Positions 47,401 to 59,269 of a DNA stretch of 64,000 bases are shown piece by piece. The stretch covers positions 682,001-746,000 of the forward strand of contig JAQGEQ010000090.1 of NCBI GenBank assembly GCA_034620365.1. Reading direction: 5' to 3'. A model generated the notes under the pieces. It was not told where the DNA came from. It saw only the letters and a list, made by a program, of their open reading frames with translations, and made no database searches. This DNA comes from Pegea sp. RAD2-039. Taxonomy: Eukaryota; Chordata; Thaliacea; Salpida; Salpidae. Position numbers and translations under genes: made by a program. The stretch's first letter is position 1; every line of letters begins with the position of its first letter.

Positions 47401-48269
47401 AACTAAAAACGATCCCATGCAACCTCCTTAATTTAATTGCTTTTATCTACTTACTTTCTCTTCCTCTTTCAACAGATACTGTCTCATTTGATTACCATTT
47501 GTAGTCACACTGGTAAAAAAGTTTCATTTTAAGTGGCATCAGATTTCACTTTTCAAATTACTTTTTTAATCAAGCTTTCTTAAAATGTCTTGTATGTCTA
47601 ACAACAAGCTGTTAAAACTTTTTGTTGAAACTTAGAAAGCTTTGAAAATAGATAAATAAACGAATAACTTCTTTATGATAAGAAAATAAGTTTATTTTGA
47701 GCTTTTTCGAGGTAAGGAAATTATTTTTTTCTACATTTCTGCAGATTTTATCGGTTTAGTATTAAATCAAAGACTCAAATGTAATTTTCACGACAGTTTA
47801 AACCATAATTGATGTCTTTAAAGTGTTTTCGTCACCTGAGTGCTAACACAAAATTTGTTTAAACAGAACAGTTATTAGCAAGAATTAGTCTTTGATGACA
47901 ATCATTTTTCACAAAGCTCTTTACAGGATGATTTACACGAAGATGATGATAGGATTTAGTTTCACAAAGCTAGAAAGCTGATTAAGTTTTGTTTTATTTA
48001 ATTTTGAGGTTTCTGCAGCTCTTATATAAGCATTAAGTTACAGTTGATTTAGTTTATAGCATTTCAATATTATCTTCATTTGATTATTGACGTTTCTTAA
48101 TTTAAAGTTTTGATTTTCTAAAATAAAATAAAAGAAGCTATTCAAGCACTAAGTGAAGATTACTACTTAGATGTAGATTTAGTTGTTATTTTCCTGTTTG
48201 TTCTCAAACTCAGCATCATTTTCTCTTTTAGACTTAAAGAATTTTTTACAATTATGTTGAAATGTTTTT
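44429..48269. other. intergenic between the lectin paralogues
   Basis: Contains at 45900-46060 the duplicate of the block upstream of the first lectin, and near 46860-46960 a weaker relative of 42990-43090. No gene recognised; the longest ORF (46336-46635, minus) has low-complexity composition. Confidence 0.55.
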
Positions 48270-49745
48270 ATGATGTGTAAAATATTCAAATTTTTCATGA
48301 CCTTATTTGTAAGTTATCAAATTCATCAGCTTCCTGCGTCAATGGCAAATCCTCCTCGTATCTATGACGATAATCCGTTGAAATCTTTGAAGAAATGTCC
48401 TTTTGTTGTTGAAACTGATTCCAATACAGTTTTGATAGTGGATCGCTCCTTAAAATATGATGATGCAATCAACCATTGTAAAGATCTTGGATATGAGTTG
48501 CTTCCTATAAAAACTAAAGAAGATTTCCATCAACTTCAACCATTCATGGAGATCTGTACACTGGTTGAAGGAGATAACGAACGTGAAAATGTAGTTCGTA
48601 GATCTAATAAAGATTTGTGGCATGCTGGAGCTGTTGTAGAAGACGATAAAGGAGTTTGGAGTGATGGAACAAGTTTTAATGTCCCTCAATTAAAAGATTT
48701 TGTAAGAGAACCTATTACAACTGGTCCTTTGTCATTTAGTATGTTCCAAGATAAATTTCTAGTGAGAATTAGAAAGATGCCATTTTTTTGTCGAATGAAT
48801 AAACCAACGACGACGTCAGGATCTCAATCAACAACTCAAAATATCGAAGTTACGCCACCTAGTGTGGAAGTTTCGACTTTTAATACGAAGCTTACGACAC
48901 CTAGTGTGGAAGTTTCAACTTTTAATACAGATCTTACGACACCTAGTGTGGAAGTTTCTACTTTTAATACGAAGTTTACGACACCTAGTGTGGAAGTTTC
49001 GACTTTTAATACGAAGTTTACGACACCTAGTGTAGAAGTTTCGACTTTTAATACGAAGCTTACGACACCTAGTGTGGAAGTTTCGACTCTTAATACAGAT
49101 CTTACGCCACCTAGTGTGGAAGTTTCGACTTCTAATACGAAGTTTACGACACCTAGTGTGGAAGTTTCGACTCTTAATACAGATCTTACGCCACCTAGTG
49201 TGGAAGTTTCGACTTCTAATACGAAGTTTACGCCACCTACTGTGGAAGTTTCATCTTTTAATACAAAGCTTACGACACCTAGTGTGGAAGTTTCGACTTC
49301 TAATACGAAGTTTACGACACCTAGTGTGGAAGTTTCGTCTTTTAATACAGATCTTACGACGACTAATGTGAATCCATCTCTTATGGAAGTTCCGACACCT
49401 GATATGAGCTTGTTGACTACTAATCTTGTTGAAACAACAGAAAGTCATCAGAGCTCTTCATCAAATTCATTTCTACTTGTTTCTGGATTGGTTGTTGCTG
49501 TTTGTTTGGTTGTTACTTTACTGTGTGTTATTTATTTTTTAAATAATAAACGAAAAAGGAGAAATAAACAACTAAACAGCAACTCGTTAAATACTGGAGA
49601 GACTTATACCTTAAAGTCATTGAGCTCAACTGATAGCTGTTCTGAAGATGCAAGATGTCTTTCTCCTGGTCCTTATCAATATAGCGATCCTTTTTCTAAT
49701 CAGAACTCTTATCAACCTACTAATAAATGGTTTGTTGATGTTTAG
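48270..49745 (+). CDS. C-type-lectin-like membrane protein with 14-aa stalk repeats
   Basis: 491 aa, one exon. Signal and lectin-like domain (residues 1-180) are nearly identical to the 43631 gene, with Cys at 43, 70, 96 and 174. The stalk (194-361) is exactly 12 tandem 14-residue units of the type TTPSVEVSTFNTK, rich in Thr/Ser and likely O-glycosylated. A transmembrane helix spans about 401-423, followed by KRKRR and a 68-residue cytoplasmic tail with Ser/Thr clusters and several Tyr (GETYTLKSL, PYQYSDPF), unlike the tiny tail of its neighbour. Architecture resembles cell-surface mucin-lectins, suggesting a recognition or adhesion role; ligand unknown. The paralogues differ mainly from the stalk onward. 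Confidence 0.88.
   Translation: MMCKIFKFFMTLFVSYQIHQLPASMANPPRIYDDNPLKSLKKCPFVVETDSNTVLIVDRSLKYDDAINHCKDLGYELLPIKTKEDFHQLQPFMEICTLVEGDNERENVVRRSNKDLWHAGAVVEDDKGVWSDGTSFNVPQLKDFVREPITTGPLSFSMFQDKFLVRIRKMPFFCRMNKPTTTSGSQSTTQNIEVTPPSVEVSTFNTKLTTPSVEVSTFNTDLTTPSVEVSTFNTKFTTPSVEVSTFNTKFTTPSVEVSTFNTKLTTPSVEVSTLNTDLTPPSVEVSTSNTKFTTPSVEVSTLNTDLTPPSVEVSTSNTKFTPPTVEVSSFNTKLTTPSVEVSTSNTKFTTPSVEVSSFNTDLTTTNVNPSLMEVPTPDMSLLTTNLVETTESHQSSSSNSFLLVSGLVVAVCLVVTLLCVIYFLNNKRKRRNKQLNSNSLNTGETYTLKSLSSTDSCSEDARCLSPGPYQYSDPFSNQNSYQPTNKWFVDV
48849..49352 (+). repeat. coding 42-bp minisatellite in the lectin stalk
   Basis: 504 bp, 12 units of 42 bp in frame, with third-position and a few first-position changes; the last residue alternates between AAG (Lys) and GAT (Asp). 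The short paralogue holds one unit, so the array expanded after or during gene duplication. The length is probably polymorphic. Confidence 0.95.
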
Positions 49746-52700
49746 CAAATATTCAATGATGAAATTTGTTACTATATGCGATGAAACTTTGTAATTTTGA
49801 TTCTAAATGCTTATTATGATGTAGTTTTGATGATCAATTTATTGGCAATTGATATCTGTTTGATTTTAATAGTTTTTGTAAACTTGAACAAAGTAAATAC
49901 GGTTACTTTCACAAATTATCATCGTTCATTTATACCAATGATTATTCAAATTCAAATACAAAGTTTTCGTTTCAAGTAAAAACTTATTTTTCTAGCTTAT
50001 TGTTTGTTACAACTAAACTAAAAGTTTATTTAGTAAAACCTTTTGGTGAAATCTATTTCTAACTTGTCAAGCTCTTCTGATAGCTAGTGAAGTTTATAGT
50101 GTTAGCTTCAAACAATTTTTAAAGATGCAATCTTGAAACAGCATCTAGGCAGAAGTGAAAAAGACTAAAATTGGTTTTCGAAATTAAATATGATTTGTTT
50201 TACTCTGAAGAGTAAAATATATCATCAACTTTAAAGTGTGATTTATATAAAACGCTAAAAATCAAAAACACTGCTGCTGATGAGAGCTTATTAAACTGAA
50301 TACCAAAACTCATCACTAAAATCTCTCTAACAGACATCAATATAAGTTCAATATAAAGTAAAAATGAACTAGCAGCTTAGAAACAGCTGCGAGTAAAACT
50401 TCTTTCATTGAAAACACTAATAACCTTGTGGTCCATTTCCTATATTTACCCATAAAGCCCACAAGGTGAAAAGTCCACAAGCTAAGGGACACCAGTAGAA
50501 ATTGTTTAAAATAAATTTAAGGAATTTTTTTGGTGTTCACATTCTCCAGCAGTTATTTTGAAAGTTTTCCTAAAACTAGTTTTCTTTGAGTAAGAAAGAT
50601 GTAATTGAAGTCTAACAGAAAGTAAAGTTGAGGAATAATTAGTTTTATTTATAATAACAAAGAATATACCGAGCATCTACAACAACTACCAACACTTTCA
50701 AGTTTCAGTTTTGTTTATTTATTTTAGGTTATGCCCTATATCAATTTTTTCATAGTTGTTCTTTATTTTGTAGAAATTATTTATGAATTACCAAAAAAGC
50801 AGGAAATAAGTAATCAGCAGCTTGCTTCGAGTTTAAGGGTTTCAAAATTCAATTAAATAATGTTAAGTTCGCTGAGAAAAGGGGTTTTTAAGTGATGTTT
50901 TCGTTTTAATAAAAAAGATTTTTACAATACAATATTTAGAAAGGTATTTAGAAATATATTACTGAATTTTTGCTGAGAGAATTTCAATCTATTTGTCTTT
51001 GAATGTTTGCTTATCATCAACAAAAAACTTTTTAAAACTTTATTTATAAAAGTCTATATATCCTCAGATAAGAAGTAGAGGTTATTACTCTTTTCTGATC
51101 TTCTAATCCGAGTTTTTGAAAGTAAATTGGAAGATGTGGATGTAGAGGGAGTCTTAAGATCTTCCAAATAGGAGAAGAATCTTTAGTAGGATCTTGAAAT
51201 CATTTCATGAGATCTTTAAAATCCGGAAAACTCACTTCTGCAGTGAATCATCTCTTGAAACTTCATCAACTGATTTCCGGTTCAAAATCGCGTCTGTTCG
51301 CTCTCTGTTGTTTTCAGAAGCTTTAAACATCACGTTGGCATGATGACGAGATCTTCGCACGCGACCCTAAATACGTGACTAGTCTGTGAATGACGTCATC
51401 AAGTCACGACGCACCTCATAACGTTTATCGACGAGTAAATCGATCTCTGGGACATCGTGATGCTGCGTGAAGCTCCGAAAAATTATTTGGAGATATTTTG
51501 ACGGATGAAAGCTCCGTAAGATTTATGTAAAGTTGATGATTGGATGATAGAAGATCTATGTGATCACAGAAGACACAAAATAGATATAAGATCAAAAGAT
51601 TTCTGTTTTTTAAATTTTGATTTTGTAGTTGCAAATGAAACAAGAAAGATGAAAGAATAATGGAGAAAAAGAGATAAGCCAGAAGATAAAAGTTCTAAAG
51701 AGAATTAGCTTATAGAAAGAGCAATAAGGAGAAAGAGTAAGTAAGAATTTCTATACAGAAAAGGTGAAGAAAAGAGAATTGTAGGTTGGAAGAGCAAATC
51801 CTGTTTTTCTGTGAATTCAGTTTTAAAATTTCTTGAAAAATAAAGAAAAAAAAATTCAAATGAATATTTAAAATAGTTTTAACAAAGCTAAATTTATTCT
51901 CGATTAAATGATTCTAGGTTAAAAAATTAATCGTTAACCTATAAAACCTAGACAAATTATTCCAGGTTAACGATTAAAGTATTCCAGGTTAACAAATTAA
52001 TCGTTAACCTATGAAACCTAGAAAACTAAGTAAATTCTCGAAACTGGTCTAGTTAACTTTAACAAATTTCTGAAGCTTTCTGAGAAATTTTAATTCTTTG
52101 AAAATACGAAAATTTTTTACTAGTAAATTTAGATTAAACAAATTGTTAATCGCTTTTTATTTCCTAAAATTATTTTATTTCCTAAAGTTATTCAATCTAA
52201 TGCTTAAACCAAAAACCTTCTTTATTTATTTCTCTCAAAGATAAAAGTGTAACTTGAGAAACTACTACAGTTCTAGTTGTAAACATTAAGTTATAAAATA
52301 TCTGTTTAAGTTAAAATATAATTTTGGTTAAACGATATTTAATATAAATTAGTAAGTTAGCTAGTTAAAATTAGTTGATAATATTTTAACTTAACAATAA
52401 AGCTCATTTAATTTCTATTGTAAGTTAGTAGCAAATTAGTTTATAGTGTTGATGACTAATAATATTAATTATTGACTTCTACAACTGTAGTATATACTCA
52501 ACTACCCAGGTGACCTTAATTAGCTCAGTTAAGAAGCTTAGGCAGCTTGCTGAATTTTGATTAAACTTTTATTAAATTAATTTATGATTTTATTTAATTA
52601 ACAAATTTCTTGATTACAGCTCAATTTTTAAAGTTAGCAAAATATTGCTTTGTATATCTCATGACAAAGTCATCAAACAAACAGTTAATAGATGAGTAAT

Positions 52701-52770
52701 TTATTTAAAACATAAAATACAGTTTTTATATCGTTTTGTGACTGAAATTTAGAACAAATTAGAAAAAATA
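49746..52770. other. intergenic with a gene-like island and palindromes
   Basis: A 9-bp hairpin ACCTTGTGG/CCACAAGGT is at 50423-50467. The 51050-51660 stretch is richer in G/C, includes one TGACGTCA (about 51391) and resembles the composition of gene segments, but no convincing exon chain was found. Palindromic repeats lie at 51911-52022. Confidence 0.55.
51911..52022. repeat. two 42-bp palindromic units
   Basis: TTCTAGGTT...AACCTAGA at 51912-51952 and TTCCAGGTT...AACCTAGA at 51982-52022 share the core TTAATCGTTAACCTAT. The 28-bp spacer contains the reverse complement of the core (AGGTTAACGATTAA). Confidence 0.8.
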
Positions 52771-54742
52771 GCTGAAAATACTGAAAAAGAAAGATATTTT
52801 TATCTGTTTCTTACACCAGTATTTTTACAATTTCTACAAATTTAACTGATTTAGTTAATTAGTAACATTTGATAATAGCCTGCTCATAAAAATAAAAATT
52901 TTGAAATTGTTTAAATTCTGCAGACTTTTTTTGAGTGGACGCCCGATAACATTAAAACTTTCTTCTATGTTTGCAAAGCTTCTCTTTTATCAAAAACTGA
53001 TCAATTTTCTCAACTATTTAGTTCAACTAGAAGAATAAAAAACTTATTAGTATTATTATTAGCAGACATAAAAGTGACGTTTCGGTTATTAAAACTTTTT
53101 GTTTTATTCATTATCAGATAGTTTAAATATTTATGTAGTTATTATTGATATTAATTAATATATCTCTTAAAACAATTAAGATTTATTTTGTACTTAATGC
53201 AATATTATTTTTATTATTATGTTATTCTGATTTCAGTGCAAATATTTAAAGTTTTTTTTTATCTATCAACATTTTATACTTTTTCCTTATAGATTTGAAA
53301 ACTTATTTTATCACATTATGAATTGTTTTGTTCGAAAAGCTAAAGTTAAAGATTGTCCAGACATTCTAGAAATGATGAAAAAACTCGCCAAGTTTCATGC
53401 ATTAGACACTAAAAAATGTATAAATGCTGAAGACTTGATAAAAGATGGCTTTACTGGAAGCAATCCATTTTTTTTCTGTCATATTCTTGAAAATTCTTCT
53501 CATATACCAGTTGGTTATACATTATCATATTACTTTTTTTGTACTTGGAAAGGAAAAGGATTATATATAGAAGATTTTTATATTGAACCTGAGTATAGAA
53601 CTCAGACAAATGAGTTTCAACTATTAAAGGAAGTAGCTACAACTGGAAATGAACATACGATAGTAATGATACCTTGTGTAACTTTTGATCAACGATTTCA
53701 GTTCTTAAAAGATTTAGGAGCACAAGATGTTACAGTTGAAGAAAAGTTTGAGTTTTATCGCTTCGATAACACTGAATTATTACTTAAATAAATACTAAAC
53801 TATTAGTGCTAAAAGCCATCAAATTGTAAATGAATTTTAGTGATAATATATCTAATTTCTATTTTATAAACTTCTCATTTTCTAATGTATGTATATTTTG
53901 ATTATTGCTTCTTATAACAACTTTTTGTTTAAGGATCAATTAAGGATCAATTAATTCCTTTCTTTTTGACTTTTATAAATCGAAAACCTACAAATTAAAC
54001 ATTAATCGCGTGCTTATATATTGAACTAAACCAAATATATCACATAGAAGAGTGTTGCTAGTACTTCAAGTATATATATAATTCAAGCATTTAGAAATAT
54101 AGAAAAATATAAAACAAGTTGTCATCAGAATCATGAATCACTTGTGCAGTTTTAATTTATAGGATTTATAATATACTGAATGTTGATGTAAATCTATAAA
54201 AGGTTTAAAAAACAAACTATTCATGTGAGACCATTTAAAAAAGTTTACTTTTTTTTAATGTTATGTGATTCGAATTAGTTTTTGAAGCAACAGTGTCCAG
54301 GTTCAGACAAATTCTTCAACTAAACCACAAGCAGGTTAATGTAATTATTATTACTTTTATTACAACTAGTTAGATTAAATATAGTACAACTCTATGATTG
54401 TTTGTAAATTGTAATCAGATTACCAAACCTTTTGTAAATTGAAAAGTAGAGCTTTTTGTCTGTAGCGGTTATTACACCCACCTAACACGTGGCTGGTCCT
54501 GGGTTTGATTCCAATAATACACATATTTGTAAAATACGTAAAAAGACCTTGTCAGTCTGTTTTACTGCAGCACTTCTAGAAGACGCAAAACTACGAATTT
54601 AAAGTTGGAGCCTCGTAGGCAGTTTGTCACTGTACTCAGTGTCGTTCTGACATCTCTTTCGACGCCAGCTGGGTGCACTAGTTCTTCTGTTCCGCTGCAT
54701 ACCCTGTTGGCGTTAAGATTAGGATCTTGTTGCCTGGGCAAC
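52771..54742. repeat. right arm of the inverted duplication
   Basis: Reverse complement of 32634-35276. Starts near GCTGAAAATACTGAAAAAG and ends at TTGCCTGGGCAAC. Carries the second GNAT gene in + orientation and the SINE; lacks about 0.7 kb present in the left arm. Confidence 0.9.
53318..53791 (+). CDS. SSAT-like GNAT acetyltransferase, copy 2
   Basis: 157 aa, same length and start as copy 1, about ten substitutions (for example KAKVKDCP for KATVEDCP near the N-terminus, YYFFCTW for YYYYSTW, VEEKFEF for VDNKFGF). No stops or frameshifts, so both copies appear maintained. It has the same glycine-less replacement (TQTNEF) of the acetyl-CoA pyrophosphate loop. A possible acceptor (TTCCTTATAG, ending 26 nt before the ATG) suggests a non-coding upstream exon, conserved in copy 1. 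Substrate (polyamine, thialysine or other) cannot be set from sequence. Confidence 0.85.
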   Translation: MNCFVRKAKVKDCPDILEMMKKLAKFHALDTKKCINAEDLIKDGFTGSNPFFFCHILENSSHIPVGYTLSYYFFCTWKGKGLYIEDFYIEPEYRTQTNEFQLLKEVATTGNEHTIVMIPCVTFDQRFQFLKDLGAQDVTVEEKFEFYRFDNTELLLK

Positions 54743-54810
54743 AACTGGATTTCCATGATTTCTGTCCTGACATACAGCCTGCCCGTTCACGCGCGAAGCA
54801 GGCTATACTA
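54455..54810 (+). mobile_element. tRNA-Val-derived SINE, right copy
   Basis: Same element as at 32634-32940 in opposite orientation: CCACCTAACACGTGG anticodon arm and GGTTTGATTCC B box. Five nt of the A-box region are missing. Here the body continues past the duplication end (54742) to about 54805, and that extra part has a relative at 43165-43230. Confidence 0.7.
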
Positions 54811-57800
54811 AAACTTTTTGGCGGACGGTTAATTTGTATTTTGACCAGATAACTAATAAGATTTCTACAAATTTAATTAAGTTCAGTAGCTGAGATCTGA
54901 TGCTTTTCTATTTGTTTTAAAAATTTGCAAAAAGTTTTGTTGGATTAGTTTTAGGGTATAGTTGTAAAAAAAGAAATTTATCTTCAAACTTTATACGCAG
55001 TTAGAATAAAATAGAAATTATTAAATAAAAATAGATGTGACTAACTGTTTAAATAAATATTTACTACTTTGACGTTTATTTTTTATTAAACTGTTTACAG
55101 TAGTCACAATCTTAGTAATATAAATCATAAAAAATATATATCATATAAAAAGGTAAAAACCTTTTAATTTGCATAAGTTAGTTATCTATTAAATTATTGA
55201 ACATTATTAAGAGATTGGTCAGTTCAACAAATTATTTACATTTCTGTTCGATTTAATTTTTAAATATAAAAGTTGTTAAAACAATGATATATGTTTAAGT
55301 TCCTTTTGTGAGCTAATTGATTTTTTTAATTTTCAAATGTGATATGAAACATTTAAATGACTTTGAATTGAATTGAATCAAAATAAATAAAAGAAGTTAA
55401 TAGAATAGAGTTTCTAATCTTAGATGACGCAATCTTGCATTTCTAGTGCAGAATGTGGTGTCGCTATTGAGTGAAAAAATTCATTTTTATATAACTGTCT
55501 TCCTGTAACACGTGGTTAGTTCTTGAACTTGAATTTTCTTATAATTTTAAGTCTGCCATGTTTTATTATAAACTGATTAATTATTAATTTGTTATAAACT
55601 TTAAGGTGATGATATAAAACCTAGTTTACTGATTGAACAGTTTCTATGAATCATTTTATTTTAATAAAAGATAAATTATTTTCTCAAAATGACCTCATTT
55701 TTTTTTACTACCGCAGAATTCAATTGACTTACATCACTAAAAATATGCTGATTTTGTATTTAAATTATTTGTAAACTTAAAAACATAAGAAAAGCATCTT
55801 GTAGTATTTGAAGAAGAAAAAAGTACATCAATTAAAAACTGAAGAAAAAAGTTCATCAAATAATAAAAACTTTCATTAAAAAAGCTTTTAAACTCATTTC
55901 AAACTGCTTTTACTCAATGTTTGTGGAAACTTGAAACATATTTTTAAAAATTCGTCAATAAAATACATGATTGAAGTTTGAGTTTGAAAAACAACAGAAT
56001 CACTATAAAAAAAACTTTGAACATAATATTTGAGTAATTTATAATAATCAAAAATATTATGATGTTTGATAATGATGAAGCAAAAATTTTACTATCGGTA
56101 CAATAAAAGTAACTGTTTTTTAATTCTTGTTTTTTAAGTAATGAAATAATTTTTATCTGAAATCTTTGAAATGTTATCAAAACCATCGAAGCGTAAACGC
56201 GAGAGATTTCCAGAAACCAGAAACTATGGAAGAACTGTTTAACTGGCTGTAGTGATGATTATTTTGTATATTAGATCAAAGTTCACACAATTGTGTTAAC
56301 TCATAAAGTTGAATAAATAGCTTGAAGGTCCTTGAAACTGGTTTTAAAATTGTTAGAAGCATTTTAAGTAAAGCATCTAAAGATTAAATAAACAACTTTT
56401 AAGTGGAAGGGAAAATACATTCATGTTTTATTCAAACCAAACGCTAGAATCATAATAAAGAAAATATTGAAAATTTTGTCAAGTGAAATTTAAATAATTG
56501 AAATGTGATTTAAACAAACTTGTTAAAATTCTCTAAGTTGTTTTCAAATCTTTTTTTGTAAATTAATAATTTTAAGTGTTTCAAACAATATTTAGTTTGG
56601 TGTTTCTCGAAAAGTTTTCACAAATATTTTCTTTACTAATTAACTATTATCATCAAGAAAATTTACAAACTAATCTATTTTTTTTTACTTATGAGTTAGT
56701 TAAAGTTCTAACTGTTGATGTATTAAAGATGATTTTATTACGCAAGACTTTGTAACAGCTTTTTTATTACAAACTTTCATTATAAACGTGACTATTACTT
56801 TGAAAATACATTAAATTTACGTTTTATCAAAACAAATACAATAGCTGAAAGTCTGTTTTTATCTATTAGTAATCATTCATTTGTTTTTATCATCAGCAAA
56901 TACAACTAACCTAAAGTAATTTTAGAGATTTTGAAAAGATAATATTTGTTACATTTGTCTAGATTTCCAATTAAAACTACCCGTCGTAAAATGTGGGTTT
57001 TTACCATGTGCAAATATTTTCGTTTTTAGTGAATGCTTAAAACGAAAGTTTGTTGAGTAACTGAAACTAAAATGGATTTGTTAGTTTTCTGCCCTATTAA
57101 TTATGGAAAACTAAAACCAATTTAGTGAAAGTTTTCTAACTTTTGGTGCAAGAACTTACTTTTGTTGTAGTTCTACATCAACAACAAAAATTGTTTTTGA
57201 GTTTTATAAACTGCAAACTTTCACTCAGCGCTGAGAATTACACAATTATCACTTTCTATAAAACTCTAGTCTTCCACAAGATAGTCTTCAAGATGATGAT
57301 AGTATTTTTTAACTTTATCAATAAAACGTAAATCAAGAAATCAGATTTTTTATAAACTTTTCATTGAAGTCATTTAAATGATTTATAAAAATCAATTTTT
57401 TGTATTGAAATGTCAAAAGTTCTTCGATTTTCAGACTTTTCTATAAAAGAAGGAGTTGTCGAGACTACATTTACACTTAGGGAGGTAAACTTATTAAACA
57501 TTTCCTGGAATTACTGAAAGTTCCAATTATTTGCCGATTTTTTACAATTACAAAATTTTAATAAATTCTCAGTTTGTATCAAAATAGGTTTTAAAAGCTT
57601 TTAAAGTTTGTTTTAACTAAAACCACTATCAAATATGAAAATCAACAAACAAGGCATCAAACACAACGACTACTTTCACATCTACTTTATTATCAGTGTT
57701 ATCTAGAAGTTTCGAAACCAGTAAATAAGATTAAAGTTGAGATACAAAGCTGTATATTATGATCTAATTTTAACAAATAGCATAACAGAACATTTGAAGA

Positions 57801-57844
57801 TTACAACATTTACATAAAATAGCGTTTCATTTCAAGCAGGTGAC
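54811..57844. other. AT-rich intergenic
   Basis: No gene recognised. A TTTATT near 57686 could be the minus-strand poly(A) signal of the glutamine synthetase gene. Confidence 0.55.
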
Positions 57845-59269
57845 TTAAGAATTAAAAACTAAGTCGACATCACCTTCCTCATTGAGGATAGTAGTTCGAG
57901 CGATTGCTTCAGTGACTGTGTAAGGGTCACAGTTAGAAGAGGGGCGGCGGTCTTCAAGGTACCCGCATTTCTCTTCACCGACCTGCAACAAGGAATTTGA
58001 AAAGTGATCAACAACAACAACAGATTTCCCACATGTCTTGGAATTCTGATGGAAGCTTGACGGTTTGCAATACCAGATGAGAAGTCGTAGATGGAAGATG
58101 TCTCATGAAGACCAGTCAATCGTCTCATATTATCTCTACCACGATGAGGATCATATGCTTGGATGTGATAATTGTGACGTTTACTAAGCTTCTCGACAGC
58201 GATGTTAATCTCTCTACGAGTAATTTATTGTAACAAACAAACACAGAAGAGAACTAAGTACTCAATGCCATTCGTGTTTCTCATCTTCTCAGTACTGTAG
58301 TTGGTATGACAACCAGCTCCATTCCAGTCTCCTCTCATAGGTTTAGGATCAAAGCTTGCCACGATGCCAAAATCTTCACAAACGCGATGCAACAAAAAAC
58401 GAGACACCCATAAATGATCTCCCATCTGTATACCCTCGCAAGGTCCTACTTGATACTCCCACTAAAAAAAAGATCATTTAAAAAGATCTTTGAAGATCAG
58501 AGGATCAAAACCTGGGCTGGCATCACTTCAGCATTACTACCACATATCTTTACCCCAGCAAAGAGGCACGCGCGGTAGTGGGCCTCAACCACCTCACGGC
58601 CATATACATTACCAGTACCAACAGCGCAATAATAAGGACCTGGAAATTATAAAAGTGATTAATATTTCAATAAAGCAACTTTCTTTCAAACCTTGCGGTC
58701 CTGGATAACCCTGCTTAGGCCAACCAAAAGGATGTCCATCAGTATCTAACAGCGTATATTCTTGTTCAATTCCAAACCAGGGTCTTTCTTCTTTTACTCG
58801 TTGCATGATTGAAACACAAGATTGACGGTGGTTTGTTTCTAAGTTGAAATTACTTTTAATAGCAGCTAAATCAATAAAATCTTATCTATAAAACTCACCA
58901 ACAGGGTCTCCTTTGTAGTTGAGGACTTCACAAAGGATTAACTTATTGGGATTTCCTCTGAAAGGGTCCCTAAACATAGCAACTGGCTTCAAGAAGCAGT
59001 CACTATTAGATCCTTCAGCTTGGCCAGTACTTGAGCCATCAAAGTTCCAAGATGGTAACTCTAAAAAGTTTTTAAATTAAAAAATATGAAATGAAATATA
59101 AATCTAAACCATCTATAGTAGTTGGTTCTTTTTGAAGACTTCTTGTTTTACATCTTAATCCTTCTCCACTACCATCAATCCATATGTACATGGCTTGGAC
59201 CAGTCCATAAGACTCGAGGTCCATGTACTTAGACTTAGCAGCTTTGTCCAGTAGGGCGTCAGATGGCAT
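57845..59269 (-). CDS. GLUL: glutamine synthetase
   Basis: Cytosolic (or mitochondrial) enzyme forming glutamine from glutamate, ammonia and ATP. Seven minus-strand exons in frame: 59110-59269, 58899-59060, 58692-58838, 58512-58639, 58262-58461, 58033-58213, 57845-57982; 371 aa, equal to animal type II GS (about 373). Visible blocks: [37 protein letters not shown] (beta-grasp domain), then [13 protein letters not shown] with metal-binding Glu, [60 protein letters not shown] and [12 protein letters not shown]. Introns are 48-60 nt. At the fifth junction the donor GTACTT (phase 2) is preferred over GTTCTC because it preserves family spacing before AVEKLSKRH. Confidence 0.96.

Noticed and set aside
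49072..49371. 99-aa plus-strand ORF in the lectin stalk repeats
   Set aside because: Alternative frame of the 42-bp coding repeat; the main frame continues through to the transmembrane domain.
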